A program made the position numbers and the translations under genes. The notes under the pieces were generated by a model, which ran no database searches, had not been told where the DNA came from, and was given only the letters and a program-made list of their open reading frames with translations. From Ferdinandcohnia humi_A (GTDB lineage: Bacteria; Bacillota; Bacilli; Bacillales; Bacillaceae_L): a stretch of 64,000 nt of DNA. How positions within the stretch are numbered: the first letter of the stretch is position 1; the number at the start of each line of letters is the position of its first letter. Shown in pieces: positions 1 through 9,118 of this stretch. The DNA is taken from NCBI GenBank assembly GCA_047608075.1, contig JBLKRX010000003.1, forward strand, positions 164,749-228,748, written 5' to 3'.

Positions 1-448
1 CAAATGTATTTTTAATGGAACTAATTGCTTCATCCACATCTTTGAGATCCATTGCATGGACATATAATAACTTTTTATCATCAGATATATCAACTACCAA
101 TGTACCTGGTGTCAACGTAATAAGATTGGCAAGTGTGGCAATTTCCCAATCCTTTTTAAGTTCCGTGGGTAACGCAAAGATTCCAGGACTTATATCAAGC
201 TTTGGCTTAATAATAACCTTAAATATCGCATAATTCGATAAGATCAATTCCCGTATAAATATCCCAAGAAGTTTGATAACTGCCGACACATTTAATAAAT
301 AAAAACGGCTCGGAAAATAGCGTCGTAATCCAAAAATGAGTAACAGACCAATTAAATATCCACCAAATAATGAGCCGAAATCATAGGAATTTGCAAGAAA
401 CATCCACATAATTGCGATAAATACATTAAGTACAATTTGCATTGCCAT
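1..448 (-). CDS. mrpE: Na+/H+ antiporter subunit MrpE (partial, 3' end beyond window)
   Basis: MrpE is a small subunit of the Mrp (Sha) multisubunit Na+/H+ antiporter in the cytoplasmic membrane. The minus-strand reading begins MAMQIVLNVFIAIMWMF at 448 and stays open to the window edge, giving about 149 residues. Two N-terminal hydrophobic segments are followed by the LTPGTLVVDIS stretch typical of MrpE. A GGAG ribosome binding site lies just upstream, and the gene starts 5 bp after the mrpD stop, so it is the fifth gene of the operon. An internal ATG at 442 is an alternative start. mrpF and mrpG would lie outside the window. Confidence 0.93.
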   Translation of the reverse strand, partial: MAMQIVLNVFIAIMWMFLANSYDFGSLFGGYLIGLLLIFGLRRYFPSRFYLLNVSAVIKLLGIFIRELILSNYAIFKVIIKPKLDISPGIFALPTELKKDWEIATLANLITLTPGTLVVDISDDKKLLYVHAMDLKDVDEAISSIKNTF

Positions 449-453
449 ATTAT

Positions 454-1935
454 CTACTCCTTTAATACAGCTTGGATATAGATTGATGGGTCGGTCAAGA
501 CTTCAGCCGCGGCATTTATATATGGATAAAACCATTCAGCTCCAAATCCAAGTGTAATTGAGAGTGAAAGTAGAAGAGTAATAGGAAGCAGTAGCCCTTT
601 GGTTGCCCCTTTTTCTTCTTCTTTCCTAATCTTTGCTTCTCCCCAGAAACCATTAATGAATATCTTCATAACGGAATAGAGGACTAATAGACTCGATAAT
701 AAGATTGCCCCAACTAAAACATAATGTCCTGCTTTGAGACTACCTTGAACAATAAGTAATTTACCAATAAAACCACTAAAGGGTGGTATTCCAGCTAAGG
801 AAATTGTGGCAATAAAGAACATCCAACCTAAATATGGATGATGTGAAATGAGTCCTCCCATCTTTTTCAGGTCACTTGTGCCAGAGATAACAATCATCGC
901 TCCCACTAATAAAAACAGTGCTGCTTTTATAATCATGTCGTGGATTAAGTAAAAAATCGAACCAGTCAATGAAGTGGTTGAGAATGTAGAAACACCGACC
1001 AAAATGACACCAACAGCAGTTAAAATATTATAGATTATTATCTTTTTTACATCCCAATGGGAAATTGCTCCAATAACGCCCACAACAATTGTAAACCCTG
1101 CAAGAATCCCAATTAATGTGTGAGTAAAGTCAGTGTCATGATAGAAAATTATTGTAAATGTTCGTATAATGGAATAGACACCAACCTTTGTTAAAAGAGC
1201 TCCAAATAGTGCTGTTATAGGTGTTGGAGGCGCCTGATAGGAGCCAGGGAGCCAGAAAAATAGCGGGAAGATGGCACCCTTTAAACCAAATACAATTAAA
1301 AATAAGATTGAAATAACGGTTGTAATCCCTGGTTGTCCAAGTTCACTAATTTTGGACGATAAGTCCGCGATATTTACAGTTCCTGTTACGGCATATAAAT
1401 ATCCGACTGCAATAACAAATAATGCAGATGAGATTACATTTACAAGAATATATTTAATAGATTCACGTAGCTGTGGTTTTGTTCCTCCATGTACAATTAA
1501 TACATAAGAGGACATAAGCATAACCTCAAAAAATACAAATAAGTTAAAGATATCCCCTGTTAAAAAAGCCCCAAGAACACCTACGGTTAAAAACTGAATG
1601 ACTGCATAATAATAATACGATTCACGTTCTTTTCCAATGTTTTTAAACGAATAAATGAGACATGCAAGAATGACAATACTACCGGTTAAAACAAGAAGGG
1701 CTGAAAGCATATCTGCAACAAGAACAATTCCAAACGGTGCTCTCCAGTTCCCAAGTTCAAGGGTCTTTATTCCTTCGTTAAAAACTACCTGAACGAGGTA
1801 AACAGAGATTAAAACTGTAGCAACGGTAGACAATAAACTTATCCACTTTTGGGCTGTAATATATTTGTTTACAAAAATGAGAACAATCCCGGTTACAAGT
1901 GGAAGCAATATTGGAAGTATAACTAAATTATTCAT
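454..1935 (-). CDS. mrpD: Na+/H+ antiporter subunit MrpD
   Basis: MrpD is a polytopic proton-translocating subunit of the Mrp antiporter, homologous to NuoL/M/N of complex I. The protein has about 14 hydrophobic segments, and the proton_antipo_M core includes the stretch WLPGSYQAPPTPITALFGALL with its conserved charged and proline residues. I chose the ATG at 1935 (MNNLVILPILLP), which gives 493 residues, the length of the B. subtilis protein as I remember it. An in-frame ATG three codons upstream (1944) is possible. The start overlaps the end of mrpC by 8 bp, consistent with translational coupling. Confidence 0.94.
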   Translation of the reverse strand: MNNLVILPILLPLVTGIVLIFVNKYITAQKWISLLSTVATVLISVYLVQVVFNEGIKTLELGNWRAPFGIVLVADMLSALLVLTGSIVILACLIYSFKNIGKERESYYYYAVIQFLTVGVLGAFLTGDIFNLFVFFEVMLMSSYVLIVHGGTKPQLRESIKYILVNVISSALFVIAVGYLYAVTGTVNIADLSSKISELGQPGITTVISILFLIVFGLKGAIFPLFFWLPGSYQAPPTPITALFGALLTKVGVYSIIRTFTIIFYHDTDFTHTLIGILAGFTIVVGVIGAISHWDVKKIIIYNILTAVGVILVGVSTFSTTSLTGSIFYLIHDMIIKAALFLLVGAMIVISGTSDLKKMGGLISHHPYLGWMFFIATISLAGIPPFSGFIGKLLIVQGSLKAGHYVLVGAILLSSLLVLYSVMKIFINGFWGEAKIRKEEEKGATKGLLLPITLLLSLSITLGFGAEWFYPYINAAAEVLTDPSIYIQAVLKE

Positions 1936-2269
1936 TACTATCATTTCCCCTCAATTGATCCATGTTGTCCGTACCAAGCTCCTGATAAGCTCTGTATGCA
2001 AGTACTAGCATAAAGGAAGTTACACCAAAGCTAATTACAATCGCTGTTAAAATAAGAGCTTGAGGAAGTGGATCAACATATGCGCTAGCGTCTTCGCCTA
2101 AAAGGGGTGGTGCACCTTGTTTTAACCCACCCATCGTTAACAATAGTAAATGTGCACCATGGCTCAATAAGCCAGTACCCACTATCACACGAATTAAGCT
2201 TTTCGAAAGCATTAAATAGGTCGCCGCTGCAAAAAGAATTCCGATTACAACTGACATTAAGACCTCCAT
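1928..2269 (-). CDS. mrpC: Na+/H+ antiporter subunit MrpC
   Basis: MrpC is the NuoK-like subunit of the Mrp antiporter. The 113-residue product has three predicted membrane helices and the family stretch LLSHGAHLLLLTMGGL, followed by DPLPQALILTAIVIS. Its ATG at 2269 overlaps the mrpB stop codon by one base (TAATG). A second in-frame ATG at 2257 has a GGAGG at better spacing and may be the main start. Length and position in the operon match MrpC. Confidence 0.94.
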   Translation of the reverse strand: MEVLMSVVIGILFAAATYLMLSKSLIRVIVGTGLLSHGAHLLLLTMGGLKQGAPPLLGEDASAYVDPLPQALILTAIVISFGVTSFMLVLAYRAYQELGTDNMDQLRGNDSNE

Positions 2270-2691
2270 TAATCATCCTCTCCGATCGTCTGGATTATGG
2301 TCATTGATATACCAACACAAACCAAATACACACCTGTATCAAAAATAACTGCAGTTGCAAGGCCAGTTTCCCCTAAAATTGGAAGATCAAAATAGCCGAA
2401 CGTATGAGTTAGGAAAGGGACGTCAAAAAGAAATCCGCCAATCCCAGTACCTGCTGCAAAAAGAAGGCCAAGTGCAGTTACCTTTTTAAAATCAAATGGT
2501 AATATTTTTTTAACTGTAGTTAAATCAAAGGCTAACAGCAGTAGAACAATTGCTGCTGCCGTGATTAAACCACCAACAAATCCACCACCAGGGGTATAAT
2601 GTCCTGCAAAAAATAGGTTTAGGGCATAAGCAAGAATGATAAAAACGATAACCTTGGTGCAGGTTTGTAAGATTAAGTCATTTGTCTTCAT
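2269..2691 (-). CDS. mrpB: Na+/H+ antiporter subunit MrpB
   Basis: MrpB is a small membrane subunit (MnhB domain) of the Mrp antiporter. The 140-residue protein has four hydrophobic segments and the family signature HYTPGGGFVGGLITA near residue 30. Its start overlaps the end of mrpA in an ATGA arrangement, so it is translated from the mrp transcript. Nothing is unusual in length or motifs. Confidence 0.95.
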   Translation of the reverse strand: MKTNDLILQTCTKVIVFIILAYALNLFFAGHYTPGGGFVGGLITAAAIVLLLLAFDLTTVKKILPFDFKKVTALGLLFAAGTGIGGFLFDVPFLTHTFGYFDLPILGETGLATAVIFDTGVYLVCVGISMTIIQTIGEDD

Positions 2692-5093
2692 CCTTCTTTC
2701 CCCCTAGATAAGCGAAGTTTAATCATGGTAAAAATACCGAGTGATGCAATTCCTAATACGGTAATTTCAAATAATGTATCAAAGCCACGGAAGTCTACTA
2801 AAATAACATTTACAATATTTTTTCCACCAGCTTCTGTATAACTATTTTCAACGAAATAACTTGAAATAGATTCAATCAATCGATTGCTACTTGAAGATAG
2901 AGCAATTAAAGTAACAATTGTTCCCACCCCTAAAGAGATGAGTAAGTTTGGTAATCTAAATCGCAACGGCTTGTTTTTACGTTGTAGCTTTGGTAAATGG
3001 TAAAAACAAAGTAAGAACAATGCGACAGAAACCGTTTCAATTACTAACTGTGTTAGAGCTAGATCTGGTGCGCGGAATAGCACAAAGAATAGAGAAACGG
3101 TATATCCAACAGCACCAAGGGCAATAATTGCGGTTAACCTAGATTTTGCAAATAAGATTACGACCACTCCGGCAACTAATACGAGGGCGAGAATTGCCTC
3201 GTATACTCGAATTGGTGCGACATGTGTGAAATCGATGGCAAACGCATTTTTCATAACTAATGTACTTCCTAGTGCCACTATTAAGAAGGCAAAGATAATA
3301 ACAAGGTAGTCACGAACAACACCCGTCATATAAAATCTATTTACCTTTGATGCCACTTTTTCCATAGATACAAGACCATGGTCATAAAAATTATTAAGTG
3401 TTAGACGTTTAGAAAATACATTATAAATACGAGACCATTTTGCAAGTGTCAGGAATAAGACTGTACCTATTGCTACGACTCCAATGGTCATAAATAACTC
3501 AATGTTTGGCCCATGCCAATAATCAATATGAACGTGATATTTCCAGCCTTCTTCAAGTAAGCTCGGCAAAATTGAGGTTACTGCAGGCTCTATGACAGAA
3601 GGAGCTAAAATATTTGCAAAGAACCCAAAGATTAACACGAGTGAAGCTAATATAATCGGTGGAAGTAACATGCCGATAGGTGCTTCATGTGGTGTTTTCT
3701 CCAATTTCTCTGTTTGTAGCTTTCCAGTAAATGTTGTAAACACTAGTATCATGCAATAGATAAAGGTGAAAACACTCGCAATCCAAGCGAGAATTGGAAA
3801 GAAAACACCTAGCGTTTCCATATTGAATATATCTAATTTTGTTGCATTGACCATTGCTGTGAAGAACATTTCCTTACTTAGGAATCCGTTAAAGGGAGGT
3901 AATCCCGCCATTGAAAATGATCCAATTACTGCAAGTGTAAATGTGAGTGGCATAACAGTCATAAGACCGCCAAGCTTGCGAATGTCACGTGTTCCTGTCT
4001 CATGGTCAACAATACCAACAACCATAAACAAGCTTCCTTTAAAGGTTGCATGGTTAATTAAATGAAAAATAGCTGCGACAATTGCCGCAATATATATATT
4101 GTTATCTAAATGCTTATAATGTAGTGCAGCTGATCCAATTCCAAGGAGTGACATGATCATTCCGAGCTGACTGACTGTTGAAAATGCAAGGATTGCCTTT
4201 AAATCTGTTTGTTTTACTGCACTAAAGGATCCCCAGAACAAGGTAATGATTCCGAACGTTGACACAATCCAAAACCATTCACTAGAACCAGCAAATATCG
4301 GACTTAATCGTGCTACAAGGTATATTCCAGCCTTTACCATTGTTGCTGAATGCAAATAAGCACTTACTGGAGTAGGTGCTTCCATTGCATCAGGCAACCA
4401 AATATGGAACGGAAATTGTGCTGATTTTGTAAAAGCCCCAAGTAAAATTAGCAGCATAGCAGGTAGGAACAAGCTCGCTGATGGTAATGTTTCAATCTGC
4501 GATATCATTTCCCTTATACTAAACGTATTTGTCATGATGGAGAGCAAGATAAAACCTGCTAACATAGAGAGACCGCCAAATACCGTAATTAGCATAGACT
4601 TTTGGGCACCATATCTAGATTTTTCACGTTGATACCAATATCCAATTAGTAAAAACGAAGACAAACTTGTAAGCTCCCAAAAGGTATATAAAACAATGAC
4701 ATTGTCAGAAAGCACTACACCTAGCATCGCTCCCATAAAACAAAGCAAATACACATAAAACGTATGTAAAGATTCTTTCTGTTTGGATAAATAATAAATA
4801 GAATATAGGACAACTAAAGCACCAATTCCGGTTATCAATAAGGAGAATAATAGTCCTAATCCATCAATATAGACGGTAAAATTGACACCAATAGAAGGAA
4901 TCCATTTAGCTGTTTTAATAATTGGATTTCCATCCATCGTGTCTTTTAAAAATTGAAATAAATACGTAAATAAAACAATAGGTAATACTAGAACAAACCA
5001 GCCTGTATGTATCCCTCGTAAATACTTACGTAAAAATGGTATGAATATGGCCAATAGAAAAGGAGACAAAATGGCCCAATGTATCAGTGACAA
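2688..5093 (-). CDS. mrpA: Na+/H+ antiporter subunit MrpA
   Basis: MrpA is the largest subunit of the Mrp antiporter, carrying a NuoL-like proton channel domain and a C-terminal MnhB/NuoJ-like region. The product is 801 residues, the full family length, with about 20 membrane segments. The motif PFHIWLPDAMEAPTPVSAYLHSATMVKAG around residues 225-255 is diagnostic. It is the first gene of the minus-strand operon mrpABCDE. Mrp complexes support Na+ resistance and pH homeostasis in alkaline media, and in B. subtilis Mrp is also needed for efficient sporulation. The upstream region holds a mobile-element-like repeat and a hairpin described separately. Confidence 0.96.
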   Translation of the reverse strand: MSLIHWAILSPFLLAIFIPFLRKYLRGIHTGWFVLVLPIVLFTYLFQFLKDTMDGNPIIKTAKWIPSIGVNFTVYIDGLGLLFSLLITGIGALVVLYSIYYLSKQKESLHTFYVYLLCFMGAMLGVVLSDNVIVLYTFWELTSLSSFLLIGYWYQREKSRYGAQKSMLITVFGGLSMLAGFILLSIMTNTFSIREMISQIETLPSASLFLPAMLLILLGAFTKSAQFPFHIWLPDAMEAPTPVSAYLHSATMVKAGIYLVARLSPIFAGSSEWFWIVSTFGIITLFWGSFSAVKQTDLKAILAFSTVSQLGMIMSLLGIGSAALHYKHLDNNIYIAAIVAAIFHLINHATFKGSLFMVVGIVDHETGTRDIRKLGGLMTVMPLTFTLAVIGSFSMAGLPPFNGFLSKEMFFTAMVNATKLDIFNMETLGVFFPILAWIASVFTFIYCMILVFTTFTGKLQTEKLEKTPHEAPIGMLLPPIILASLVLIFGFFANILAPSVIEPAVTSILPSLLEEGWKYHVHIDYWHGPNIELFMTIGVVAIGTVLFLTLAKWSRIYNVFSKRLTLNNFYDHGLVSMEKVASKVNRFYMTGVVRDYLVIIFAFLIVALGSTLVMKNAFAIDFTHVAPIRVYEAILALVLVAGVVVILFAKSRLTAIIALGAVGYTVSLFFVLFRAPDLALTQLVIETVSVALFLLCFYHLPKLQRKNKPLRFRLPNLLISLGVGTIVTLIALSSSSNRLIESISSYFVENSYTEAGGKNIVNVILVDFRGFDTLFEITVLGIASLGIFTMIKLRLSRGKEG

Positions 5094-5132
5094 ATCACTA
5101 CCCCCTTGTCGATATTTATGTCTTTTAGTGCG

Positions 5133-5358
5133 TGTTCAAAAAGTCGACGAATCGTAAAGCAAGAAGATCAAATTACGACAGCCTTTAGGAATGTAAGTGA
5201 GGCACTTACTTTGAAATTACTTCTTCGATGTCTTGTGCTGAGAAATTTACCTCCTTGAGTAGTCTAGTAGGCGCAAGCACATATACTAGAAATTCTTTCT
5301 AATCTGGTCTACCATACGCAGAGATTCGAAGTTTTATCATTTGGGGACCTTTTGAACA
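5133..5358. mobile_element. MITE-like element with 13-bp terminal inverted repeats
   Basis: A 226-bp stretch between mrpA and the divergent small gene begins TGTTCAAAAAGTC and ends GACCTTTTGAACA, which are inverted copies with one mismatch in 13. There is no reading frame of note inside. The size, termini and intergenic position fit a miniature inverted-repeat element. I see no second copy in this window, and no clear target-site duplication. Confidence 0.55.
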
Positions 5359-5390
5359 ACCTCTTTAAGAAAATTATATACTAAAGAAAA

Positions 5391-5431
5391 AGAACTTGCA
5401 TGTATACCACTGCATAGTATCGCCAAGTTCT
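5391..5431 (-). terminator. Hairpin with T-tract upstream of mrpA (possible leader terminator)
   Basis: AGAACTTG (5391-5398) pairs with CAAGTTCT (5424-5431), with partial pairing in the loop. On the minus strand the hairpin is followed by TTCTTTTTCTTT, as in an intrinsic terminator. No minus-strand gene lies upstream of it, so it would end a short transcript from the mrp promoter region, or act as an attenuator before mrpA. Confidence 0.45.
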
Positions 5432-5540
5432 ATGGTTGTTATTAAATAAGTAGAAATACGTATAAATATAAACAAAAAAATTTTTTTATTTGTATAAAAA
5501 AAGGTAGGAAATTAAATGCTAGTAGCAAGAGGTGATTTTT

Positions 5541-5765
5541 GTGAAAACAAAAAAGATACTTGTGGCACTAGCGGTTTTTATTTTTATGTTCATCGGGGCT
5601 TGGTGGCTAAACGATCAAACAAAACGTAATTATATGGGAGAATCACCAGAGGGGGAAAATCGAGATCGTGAAGTTCAGATTCAGTCAATAGATTATATGC
5701 AAACAGAGGAGGTAATGTTTCCAAAATTTCGTCCGCGGGAATACATCCGTATTGATGGAAGATAA
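5541..5765 (+). CDS. Small membrane-anchored protein, unknown function
   Basis: I do not recognise this 74-residue protein. It starts at a GTG (5541) placed 5 bp after an AGAGGTGA ribosome binding site; an in-frame GTG at 5532 overlaps that site and is less likely. The N-terminus is KTKK followed by one hydrophobic segment (about residues 5-22, ending WWLN). The rest is hydrophilic and rich in E, R and Q. It therefore looks like a single-pass protein with an external or internal soluble tail. It is transcribed divergently from mrpA and stands alone. Confidence 0.6.
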   Translation: MKTKKILVALAVFIFMFIGAWWLNDQTKRNYMGESPEGENRDREVQIQSIDYMQTEEVMFPKFRPREYIRIDGR

Positions 5766-5799
5766 GACAAGGAAAAAGGACGAGAAGGGCATCCTCATC

Positions 5800-6378
5800 C
5801 TAATAAACGCTATTCTTTCGTATCATTGGGGTTGGTATAGATTTGTTGTGAAATACCATGATTAATAATGGTGCAACGAGAACTGTAAGCAATAAAATGC
5901 ATGTTGCAAGCAAATTCGAGCTTAGTGTGAAACCTGCCCCTTCTAGATTCTCAATATATTCATTATAGAGTGTAGAAATTTCCTTGTCGTTAGCTACATT
6001 CGAAAGCATAAGAAACTCTTTTTTATCTACATCGAAGAAAAAGAAGTCATGCTTTTGAAGATAAAACAATGAATCCCTTTTTAATTTGTATTCTACAGAT
6101 GCAACAACAACATTTGCTTCATATGTTTCTATTTCTTCTTCATTTTCCTCCGTGCTAGGATCATCAGTTGTTATAACCTTTGTTACTTCTGTCTTCTTGG
6201 AAATAGAGTCTACGACCTGAACAGACCCCTCATCATAATAATTTACTTCTTTTAACTTCTCATTTACTGACTTAATAAAATCACTATTCTCTGTTGAAGC
6301 AGCGTTCACTCCCATAAATGTTGGTTGGAGAAATAAAAAAAAGACTGCAAATAGAACAACAAGTAACCCTTTCTTCAT
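5800..6378 (-). CDS. Secreted/membrane protein with signal peptide and C-terminal membrane segment
   Basis: The function is unknown. The 192-residue product begins with a clear signal peptide (MKKGLLVVLFAVFFLFLQPTF, cleavage likely near VNA-A at residue 26). An extracellular domain of about 120 residues follows, with an acidic stretch (EENEEEIET). One membrane helix lies at about residues 160-178 before a short basic tail. This makes it a type I membrane protein facing outward. It lies convergent to the small gene at 5541 and divergent from the yufK-like gene, in a monocistronic setting. Confidence 0.7.
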   Translation of the reverse strand: MKKGLLVVLFAVFFLFLQPTFMGVNAASTENSDFIKSVNEKLKEVNYYDEGSVQVVDSISKKTEVTKVITTDDPSTEENEEEIETYEANVVVASVEYKLKRDSLFYLQKHDFFFFDVDKKEFLMLSNVANDKEISTLYNEYIENLEGAGFTLSSNLLATCILLLTVLVAPLLIMVFHNKSIPTPMIRKNSVY

Positions 6379-6525
6379 AAAACCCCTCTTTTCTAAAATT
6401 ATAGTCTTATAATCTATGTTTATTTAGAAAAAAGAGATTTACGACAAAAATTATTACAATTATTTGTTGAATTGTATGATAAAATATTTTATTGGTTTAT
6501 TGAATGTTGGAACGAGGAAGATTAC

Positions 6526-7083
6526 ATGAAAAACACATACTTTACAAGCTATTTTCCACTTATATCAATTATCCTTTTTAGTGTGTCTTTTGCTATTTTT
6601 ACAGAAATGTCGACGTTGGAGCTTTTAAAACAAGTAGGTATATATAGAGGAATGCAGGAGTTTTTTTCTGCAGCTGGTATTAATTTGGCCATCTTTTTGG
6701 TATTTTTTCTAGTGTACTTTATGATGTTTGCAGCGCTTAAACTAATTGCGGATACACTGTTACAACTCTCACTTCTGTTTTTTACAAGAGATAGTAAGGG
6801 GGAGAGTCTACAAAAAATAAGAATGGGTTCAATATTTTATTTACTAGGAGGAGTAGCATCCCTAGTATCCGTACAATCATTCTATGGATTACTACTAATC
6901 CTATTATTCGTTACACTAGGTTACTTTATCTTTTTTGTGTACAAAATCCATTCTACTTTATCCTTAAGTGGATTAATTGGAATTGTCTTTTTTCATACGC
7001 TCATTTGGTTTACTTTTTTTATGTCAGTCATTTATTTATGCACTAGACTTTATAATAGTATCATCGCTAGTCTGCCGATATGA
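6526..7083 (+). CDS. yufK: YufK-like integral membrane protein
   Basis: The 185-residue protein has five or six hydrophobic segments and no catalytic motif I can identify. The N-terminus MKNTYFTSYFPL and the stretch FAALKLIADTLLQLSLLFFTRD resemble B. subtilis YufK, which sits near mrp and pbpD, so synteny supports the name. I chose ATG 6526 because GAGGAAGA lies at good spacing; the frame is open upstream to 6472 without such a site. The function is unknown. Confidence 0.75.
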   Translation: MKNTYFTSYFPLISIILFSVSFAIFTEMSTLELLKQVGIYRGMQEFFSAAGINLAIFLVFFLVYFMMFAALKLIADTLLQLSLLFFTRDSKGESLQKIRMGSIFYLLGGVASLVSVQSFYGLLLILLFVTLGYFIFFVYKIHSTLSLSGLIGIVFFHTLIWFTFFMSVIYLCTRLYNSIIASLPI

Positions 7084-7130
7084 ACCTCGAATGACTATCA
7101 CGGGTGTTCACGGCTTCAATATCTATAAAT

Positions 7131-7156
7131 AAGCGAGCCAAGTTATTGGCTCGCTT
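7131..7156. terminator. Bidirectional terminator between yufK and pbpD
   Basis: AAGCGAGCCAA (7131-7141) and TTGGCTCGCTT (7146-7156) form a perfect 11-bp stem with a 4-base loop. It lies downstream of yufK on the plus strand and includes the last codons of pbpD on the minus strand. Confidence 0.75.
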
Positions 7157-9008
7157 TCATGATTTCTTTCCATATATATAATTGAGGTTTCCTTGTTTCC
7201 AGCCTTTCTATACTTTTAGACTGATCATTCCCGACCCAAACTCCGGTTGTATATGTACTAGTCATCCCGATAAACCAAAGGTCCTTAACATTGTTCGTTG
7301 TACCTGTTTTTCCGCCAAGATAACCAGAAGAGAAGCTTGCTTCTTTTCCAGTACCATTTGAAACGACTTCCTTAAGTAGAGTTCTCATCTTGTTGTTTGT
7401 TTCTTCGCTCCATACATAGGTTGGTTGATTCTTCCATTCGTAAAGCGTGTTTCCTTGTAAATCCGTAACGCGGGTAATTCCATGAGCAGGAATATACTGA
7501 CCATTATTAGAAAAAATCGTATATGCTTTTGTCATCTCAAGGGGTGACATTCCATATGTAAACCCACCTATTGCAGCTGGAAGACTGTAATCCCCTTCAA
7601 CAATATTCGTAAATTGCATTTTTTCTAAGTACGAAAAACCAGTCTGAATTCCGATTTTATTAAGTAAGCGAACAGCAGGGGTATTATGTGAAAAAGCGAA
7701 AGCGGACTTCAAACTAACATTCCCATATTGTCCACCGCCGTAATTCCTTGGACAGTACCCATTCTTACAGTATTGATTCGCATTAATTAACTGGTAAATG
7801 GAAGCACCCGTTTGTTCAAAATATGGTCCATATACAAGTAAAGGTTTTATCGCTGAACCAGGCTGTCTAAAAGCTTGGAAGGCACGGTGGAAGTCATACT
7901 TTTCATAGTCCTTTCCACCAACAATCGCAACGAGCTGATTTGTGGAATGATTGATGACTGCTGCTGCTCCTTCTACATTCTGATAAGGTAAGTATTGTTT
8001 TAAAGCATTTACTGCTATGTTTTGGATTGTAGGGTTCAGGGCAGTTTCAATTTTAACCCCTGATTCAAGTACTTCTCTTATTCGATTGTCTAATTTCTTC
8101 TGTTGTTTTTCCTTTTCTGTATTTGACGTAGCAGTTTTTACTTTTTCCGTGTACCCTTCTGCTTGACCGATTAACTCTTCAAGCTCATGAAGAATATATG
8201 TCGTATAATCTGGATGAAAATCTATTCTTTGGGATTTATCAAGTTGAATTGATTCGTTTAATGCTATATTATATTCATCATTTGTAATTTTCTTTGAATC
8301 AAGTAAATTCTTCAGTATTCTTTCCTGTCGCTTTTTCGTGTTCTCGAATTTCGTATAGGGATTATAAAGGGATGGATTATTAGGGATAGCACAAAGAAAA
8401 GCAATCTGTGCCAACGACGCATCCTTTATTGACTTATTGAAATACAATTGTGAAGCAGTTTCAATTCCATAGGCACCATTTTGAAAATAAATGGCGTTTA
8501 TATATAGGGTTAAAATTTCATCTTTGGTTAGACTTCTCTCAAGTTGATAGGAGTACAAAAGCTCGCTTAATTTGCGATTATAGGTTTTTTCATTAGTTAA
8601 GTACAGGTTTCTAGCAAGTTGTTGAGTTAAGGTGCTACCACCTTGTTCGATGGAATCATTTTGTAAATTAGTTAGCGCAGCCCTACCAATTCCGGATATA
8701 TCAAATCCAATGTGCTCGTAAAAACTTTGGTCTTCAATTGTAATGAATAGATCTTTGATAATTTGTGGAATTTCTTCCTGCGAGAGTACTACTCTATTTT
8801 CACTATGATGAATTTCTGATATGGTGTTACCCTGTTGATCTGTAATATAACTTGTTTGTTTCAGTGTCACTTCATCTAGGGGAATTTCTTTATCTAACAC
8901 AGAGGGAAGACTTTCAGCCGTTTTTAACTCTGCATTCGCCTGTAAAAGGACGAAAATAAAAACTATAAATGTAACGAAAATAATTGAATATCCTGTCAAG
9001 ACTCTCAC
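7143..9008 (-). CDS. pbpD: Class A penicillin-binding protein (PBP4, PbpD)
   Basis: This bifunctional peptidoglycan synthase both polymerises glycan (glycosyltransferase 51) and cross-links peptides (transpeptidase). A membrane anchor spans residues 5-25. The GT51 domain contains EDQSFYEH with catalytic Glu92 and the motif GGSTLTQQLARN (123-134). In the transpeptidase domain, SAIK (Ser385, Lys388), SHN (440-442) and KTGT (567-570) are all intact. At 621 residues it matches PbpD. The start is a GTG at 9008. It is convergent with yufK and followed by the MFS gene in the same direction. Confidence 0.93.
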   Translation of the reverse strand: MRVLTGYSIIFVTFIVFIFVLLQANAELKTAESLPSVLDKEIPLDEVTLKQTSYITDQQGNTISEIHHSENRVVLSQEEIPQIIKDLFITIEDQSFYEHIGFDISGIGRAALTNLQNDSIEQGGSTLTQQLARNLYLTNEKTYNRKLSELLYSYQLERSLTKDEILTLYINAIYFQNGAYGIETASQLYFNKSIKDASLAQIAFLCAIPNNPSLYNPYTKFENTKKRQERILKNLLDSKKITNDEYNIALNESIQLDKSQRIDFHPDYTTYILHELEELIGQAEGYTEKVKTATSNTEKEKQQKKLDNRIREVLESGVKIETALNPTIQNIAVNALKQYLPYQNVEGAAAVINHSTNQLVAIVGGKDYEKYDFHRAFQAFRQPGSAIKPLLVYGPYFEQTGASIYQLINANQYCKNGYCPRNYGGGQYGNVSLKSAFAFSHNTPAVRLLNKIGIQTGFSYLEKMQFTNIVEGDYSLPAAIGGFTYGMSPLEMTKAYTIFSNNGQYIPAHGITRVTDLQGNTLYEWKNQPTYVWSEETNNKMRTLLKEVVSNGTGKEASFSSGYLGGKTGTTNNVKDLWFIGMTSTYTTGVWVGNDQSKSIERLETRKPQLYIWKEIMKASQ

Positions 9009-9082
9009 AAAAACACTCTTCTCTCTGGCTTTTCTATATACATATTATAATGGAAATCACGGCACTTTTGATGGAAAAAGAA

Positions 9083-9114
9083 AGAAAAAAACAGATGGCT
9101 AAAAACCATCTGTT
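9083..9114 (-). terminator. Rho-independent terminator of the MFS gene
   Basis: AACAGATGG (9090-9098) pairs with CCATCTGTT (9106-9114). On the minus strand the stem is followed by a T-tract (TTTTTTTCTTTC). It sits directly after the stop of the MFS transporter gene. Confidence 0.8.
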
Positions 9115-9118
9115 ATGA

